A stretch of 6,398 nucleotides of DNA from DASVLX01 sp035552275. GTDB taxonomy: Bacteria > Actinomycetota > Actinomycetes > Mycobacteriales > Pseudonocardiaceae. The notes under the pieces were generated by a model. It worked only from the letters and a program-made list of their open reading frames with translations. It had not been told where the DNA came from and made no database searches. Location of the stretch: NCBI GenBank assembly GCA_035552275.1, contig DASZLR010000015.1:1-6398 (forward strand). The letters are read 5' to 3'. The translations under genes and the position numbers were made by a program. This document shows positions 4,071-6,398 of this stretch, in pieces. How positions within the stretch are numbered: position 1 is the first letter of the stretch; every line of letters begins with the position of its first letter.

Positions 4071-6389
4071 GTGAATCCGCTGACAACGGCTGGCGTCGGT
4101 GTCGTGGCTGGTCCACGAGCCGAGATGACAAGCTACGTTGGGCGCGCGACCGAGCTGGCCCAGGCCCGTCGACTGCTCACCGAGGGCCGGCTGCTGACGC
4201 TCACCGGTCCGGGTGGAGTCGGCAAGACCCGGTTAGCGGTTCGGGTGATGCGCGAGGTCGCCGACAGGTTCGCCGATGGCGCGGTGTTCGTGGGGCTGGG
4301 TGAGGCGCGGGACGCGTCCCTGGTGCCCACCGCCGTGGCCAGTCGATTGGGACTGCACGGCCTGTCCGGGCGTCCGGGCACGGATCTGGTGGTCGATCAC
4401 CTACGGGGCCGCGCGACCCTGCTGGTGCTGGACAACTGCGAGCATTTGCTGGCCGCGTGCGCCGAACTGGTGGGGACCGTGCTGGCGGCCTGTCCGCGGG
4501 TGGTGGTGCTGGCGACCAGCCGGCAGTCGCTGGGCACGGACGGCGAGCGGGTGCTGCCGGTGCCGCCGCTGGAGGTTCCCGACGATGACGGCTCGGGTCC
4601 GCTGGCGGAGCTGATCGGCTACGACTCGCTGCGGCTGTTCGCCGACCGGGCGCGAGCGGTGCTGCCATCCTTTGCGGTGACCGAGGAAAACCGCGGCGAC
4701 GTGGTGGTCCTGACCCAGCGGCTGGAGGGCGTGCCGCTGGCCATCGAACTGGCGGCGGCCCGGGTGCGGTCGTTGTCGCCGGCGCAGATCGTCGGGCGGC
4801 TGGACCGGCGGCTGCCCATCCTGACCAGTGGGGCGCGGACCGCGCCGCACCGACAACAGACTCTGCGCGCCACCATCGACTGGAGCTACCGGCTGTGCAC
4901 CGAGGCCGAGCGGCTGGTGTGGGCCCGGATGTCGGTGTTCTCCGGATCCTGTGAGCTCGACGCCGCCGAGCACGTCTGCGGCGGCGACGGCGTGGACCGG
5001 ACCACCGTGCTCGATGTGATCGACGGGTTGTTGGACAAGTCCGTGCTGAGCCGGGAAGACCACGCTGGCACGTTGCGGTTTCGGATGTTGGAGACGCTGC
5101 GCGAATACGGCCACGAGCGTTTGGAGCAGGCCGGCGAACTCGCGCGAGTGGCCCGCCGACATCGCGATTGGTACGACACGGTCACCGCCCGGTTCGGCGC
5201 GGAATGGCTCGGCGCGGACCAACTGATCTGGTTGGACCGGCTGCCCCGAGAACTGGCCAATATCTGGGTTGCGCTGGAATACTGTGTCAGCACCCCCGGC
5301 GAGGCCGCGACCGCGGTGCGGATGATCGATCGGATCAGACCGTACTGGACGATTTTCGGGTACATGAACGAAACCCGAAGATTCGTCGCCCGCGCGCTCG
5401 CCAACCTGTCGCCTGATGTCCCCGAATATCGTCTCGCGGTGTGGATCGAAGGATTTCTGGGGGTGATGCGGGGTGACGTCGAGGTGGCGACCACCCAGCT
5501 CACCAAGGCCCGGGAACTCGCGGACGCGGCCGGCGACGACGCACTGGTAGCAGAGATCGTGTTCAGCTGGGGAATAGGACTCTTCCTCTCCGACTACAGT
5601 ACGCAGGCCGTGCCGCTGCTGGCCGAATCGCTCACGAAGTACCGCGAGCACGACTTCCTGGAAGGCGAGCTGAACGCCCTGTGTTTCGGCGGATTCGCCC
5701 GGGGATTCAGCGGGGATATCGATGGCGCCCGCGACTGGCTCGAACAGTCGATAGCGCGTAGCGAGGAATCGGGCGAGATATATTTTCAGGGCTGGGCGAT
5801 GTGCGCGTTGGGCTACACCAGCCTGGAAGCGGACAATCTCGATGACGCGGAGAAATTCGGCAAGCAGGCGCTACGCTTCAGCGCGGAAACCGACAGTTGG
5901 TTCATTGCGGCGGCCACCGTCCACATGCTGGCGTGGACGGCGACGCGGCGGCAGCGATTCCGCCGGGCGGTGACCTTGTTCGGCGCGTCCGACGTCATCT
6001 GGGCGTCGATCGACCTACAGGCGCGTTCCTTCCCGATCTGGGTGGCCCGGCTCGATCAGTACGAGGCGCTCACCCGCGAGGCGCTCAGCACCGACGCGTA
6101 CGACCGGAACTACGCGCGGGGCCGGGCCATGTCACCGGAATCGGTGATCAGCTACGCGCTGGACGAGCAGCCGGTGACCGCTCCCGCCGACCGTGGCGGA
6201 CTGACGCCGCGCGAATACGAGATCGCCGAGTTGGTCGCCCAGGGCTTGACGAATCGAGAGATCGCCGAACGGCTCGTGATCGCCAAACGGACCGCCGACA
6301 CGCACATCGACCACATTCTGAACAAACTCGGCCTGGCCAACCGCGTCCAGATCGCCGCCTGGATCGCCGGCCGCCAGTCACCAGGCTGA
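4071..6389 (+). CDS. Large ATPase-LuxR transcriptional regulator (NB-ARC/STAND NTPase with C-terminal HTH)
   Basis: A 772-residue cytoplasmic STAND-type regulator. The N-terminal NTPase has TSYVGR (20-25), Walker A GPGGVGKT (46-53), Walker B LLVLDNCEH (117-125), the ATSR sensor motif (148-151) and the GVPLAIELAAAR motif (220-231). A winged-helix-like segment follows (about 260-345). Residues about 365-700 form an Ala/Leu-rich helical-repeat region (TPR-like) that probably senses a ligand or partner. The C-terminal LuxR HTH (about 709-768: LTPREYEIAELVAQGLTNREIAERL, then KRTADTHIDHILNKLG) binds DNA. No adenylate cyclase or BTAD domain is present. The order matches the ATPase-LuxR class common in actinomycetes (M. 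tuberculosis Rv0890c type). GTG 4071 is chosen although its RBS is weak, because homologues carry residues before the TS(F/Y)VGR motif, which makes Met19 (ATG 4125) unlikely; GTG 4104 is an alternative. Leu55, just after Walker A, is a TTA codon. Target genes are unknown. Confidence 0.95.
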   Translation: MNPLTTAGVGVVAGPRAEMTSYVGRATELAQARRLLTEGRLLTLTGPGGVGKTRLAVRVMREVADRFADGAVFVGLGEARDASLVPTAVASRLGLHGLSGRPGTDLVVDHLRGRATLLVLDNCEHLLAACAELVGTVLAACPRVVVLATSRQSLGTDGERVLPVPPLEVPDDDGSGPLAELIGYDSLRLFADRARAVLPSFAVTEENRGDVVVLTQRLEGVPLAIELAAARVRSLSPAQIVGRLDRRLPILTSGARTAPHRQQTLRATIDWSYRLCTEAERLVWARMSVFSGSCELDAAEHVCGGDGVDRTTVLDVIDGLLDKSVLSREDHAGTLRFRMLETLREYGHERLEQAGELARVARRHRDWYDTVTARFGAEWLGADQLIWLDRLPRELANIWVALEYCVSTPGEAATAVRMIDRIRPYWTIFGYMNETRRFVARALANLSPDVPEYRLAVWIEGFLGVMRGDVEVATTQLTKARELADAAGDDALVAEIVFSWGIGLFLSDYSTQAVPLLAESLTKYREHDFLEGELNALCFGGFARGFSGDIDGARDWLEQSIARSEESGEIYFQGWAMCALGYTSLEADNLDDAEKFGKQALRFSAETDSWFIAAATVHMLAWTATRRQRFRRAVTLFGASDVIWASIDLQARSFPIWVARLDQYEALTREALSTDAYDRNYARGRAMSPESVISYALDEQPVTAPADRGGLTPREYEIAELVAQGLTNREIAERLVIAKRTADTHIDHILNKLGLANRVQIAAWIAGRQSPG

Positions 6390-6398
6390 TCGCGGCAC

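Noticed and set aside
4125..4127. ATG 4125 as the start of the LuxR-family gene
   Set aside because: It would begin directly at the TSYVGR motif, while relatives carry residues such as 'PAEMTSFVGR' before it. No better RBS supports it.
4401..5651. 416-codon minus-strand frame opposite the LuxR-family gene
   Set aside because: It is the shadow of a well-supported plus-strand gene; His/Gln/Arg-rich composition and no domains.

Overview
The base composition (strongly GC-rich, with G or C at most third codon positions), the GTG starts and the protein families present point to an actinomycete, probably a filamentous or mycolate-type member of the Actinomycetota. I cannot place it to genus. The gene pair of a protein O-mannosyltransferase divergent from rsmI matches the Mycobacterium tuberculosis Rv1002c-Rv1003 arrangement.

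Layout. (1) 1-244, plus strand: C-terminal end of a probable Ser/Thr protein kinase cut by the window edge. (2) 251-376, minus strand: a 41-codon relic that matches the N-terminus of CsaA-type tRNA-binding/chaperone proteins. It starts 8 nt after the mannosyltransferase stop and ends abruptly 7 bp short of the kinase stop. (3) 385-2025, minus strand: a full-length membrane protein O-mannosyltransferase (Pmt). (4) 2026-2090: a compact divergent promoter region. (5) 2091-2972, plus strand: rsmI, the 16S rRNA C1402 2'-O-methyltransferase. (6) 2994-3743, plus strand: a GAF-ANTAR regulator, predicted to act by RNA-binding antitermination. (7) 3744-4070: a 327-bp gap with a perfect 10-bp-stem hairpin, a minus-strand reading frame with coding character and its own -10 box, and a 13-bp perfect dyad. 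(8) 4071-6389, plus strand: a large ATPase-LuxR regulator with an NB-ARC-like STAND NTPase, a helical-repeat region and a C-terminal LuxR HTH.

The genes do not form one pathway. pmt and rsmI are housekeeping-type genes in a conserved divergent pair. The two downstream regulators look like accessory regulatory genes, and each carries exactly one rare TTA leucine codon. rsmI and the GAF-ANTAR gene share an unusual promoter layout: TAGGGT followed by exactly 7 nt and a GTG codon, which suggests leaderless transcripts. I see no clear new multi-gene system. The points most worth checking are the csaA relic, the matched leaderless promoters, and the cryptic minus-strand segment with its dyad upstream of the LuxR gene. 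No tRNA, rRNA, CRISPR array or insertion sequence was seen.
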